6,158 nt of DNA from assembly GCA_023488645.1 (NCBI GenBank), contig JAMDDL010000113.1:1-6158 (forward strand). The letters are read 5' to 3'. This document shows positions 6,052 through 6,158 of this stretch, in pieces. Position numbers and translations under genes: made by a program. Each line of letters opens with the position of its first letter. The stretch's first letter is position 1. The notes beneath the pieces were generated by a model, which worked only from the letters and a program-made list of their open reading frames with translations, searched no databases and was not told the DNA's origin. The DNA comes from Actinomycetota bacterium (GTDB taxonomy: Bacteria > Actinomycetota > Humimicrobiia > Humimicrobiales > Humimicrobiaceae).

Positions 6052-6158
6052 TTATCTATAAACTTCTTTTAATGTTTTCTCAAATTTTTCAAGTATTTCT
6101 TCTGCCTGTTCTTTTGTAGTAATAAGAGGTGGTTTTATTTTTAAAACGTTTTTTCCAA
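6052..6158 (-). CDS. Class III PLP-dependent aminotransferase, C-terminal end (starts outside the window)
   Basis: This is the last 34 codons of a gene entering from the right edge and ending at TAA 6054-6052. The segment NVLKIKPPLITTKEQAEEIL followed by a helix ending LKEVYR matches the C-terminus of class III (acetylornithine, GABA, alanine-glyoxylate-2 type) aminotransferases, where N-V-(L/I)-(R/K)-(I/L)-x-P-P-L is well conserved. The active-site lysine lies outside the window, so the substrate cannot be told. The stop is 61 bases upstream of the kinase stub on the same strand, which suggests an operon running aminotransferase, kinase stub, URO-D protein, SDR. Confidence 0.78.
   Translation of the reverse strand, partial: GKNVLKIKPPLITTKEQAEEILEKFEKTLKEVYR

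Overview
The window is AT-rich bacterial DNA, apparently from an uncultured or anaerobic lineage. Bacterial origin is supported by Shine-Dalgarno sites, a Sec signal peptide, a lipobox and ATGA overlaps between genes. The corrinoid-type URO-D paralogue fits anaerobes such as Clostridia-like bacteria, Atribacterota or AT-rich deep Actinobacteriota. This placement is inference and no marker gene fixes the phylum.

Left block (1-2563, minus strand): a secreted, membrane-anchored protein of 798 residues carries four Ig-like repeats, a FecR-like region and a C-terminal membrane helix. It overlaps by ATGA the start of a P-type cation ATPase that runs off the left edge. A short, very AT-rich divergent intergenic region (2564-2706) separates it from the next gene.

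Centre (2707-3859, plus strand): a TPM-domain (YgcG-like) lipoprotein with a zinc ribbon and a Gly/Ser tail. It is followed directly by a broken Nramp-type metal transporter, of which only the first 36 or so residues remain.

Right block (3898-6158, minus strand): read 5'->3', the order is the end of a class III aminotransferase, a 53-residue stub of a rhamnulokinase-like FGGY kinase, a URO-D/MtaA-family protein lacking the usual zinc ligands, and a classical short-chain dehydrogenase. The kinase stub overlaps the URO-D gene by ATGA. The four probably form or formed one transcription unit for a small sugar, polyol or amino-acid derivative; the substrate cannot be read from the sequence.

The most notable point is that two 5' gene stubs, Nramp on plus and kinase on minus, point inward at the roughly 2-kb SDR/URO-D block. 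Each loses homology abruptly at the edge of that block. This looks like the scar of an insertion, replacement, deletion or inversion, or an assembly chimera. I saw no tRNA, rRNA, CRISPR array, transposase or clear intrinsic terminator. No stretch over 300 bases lacks a gene.
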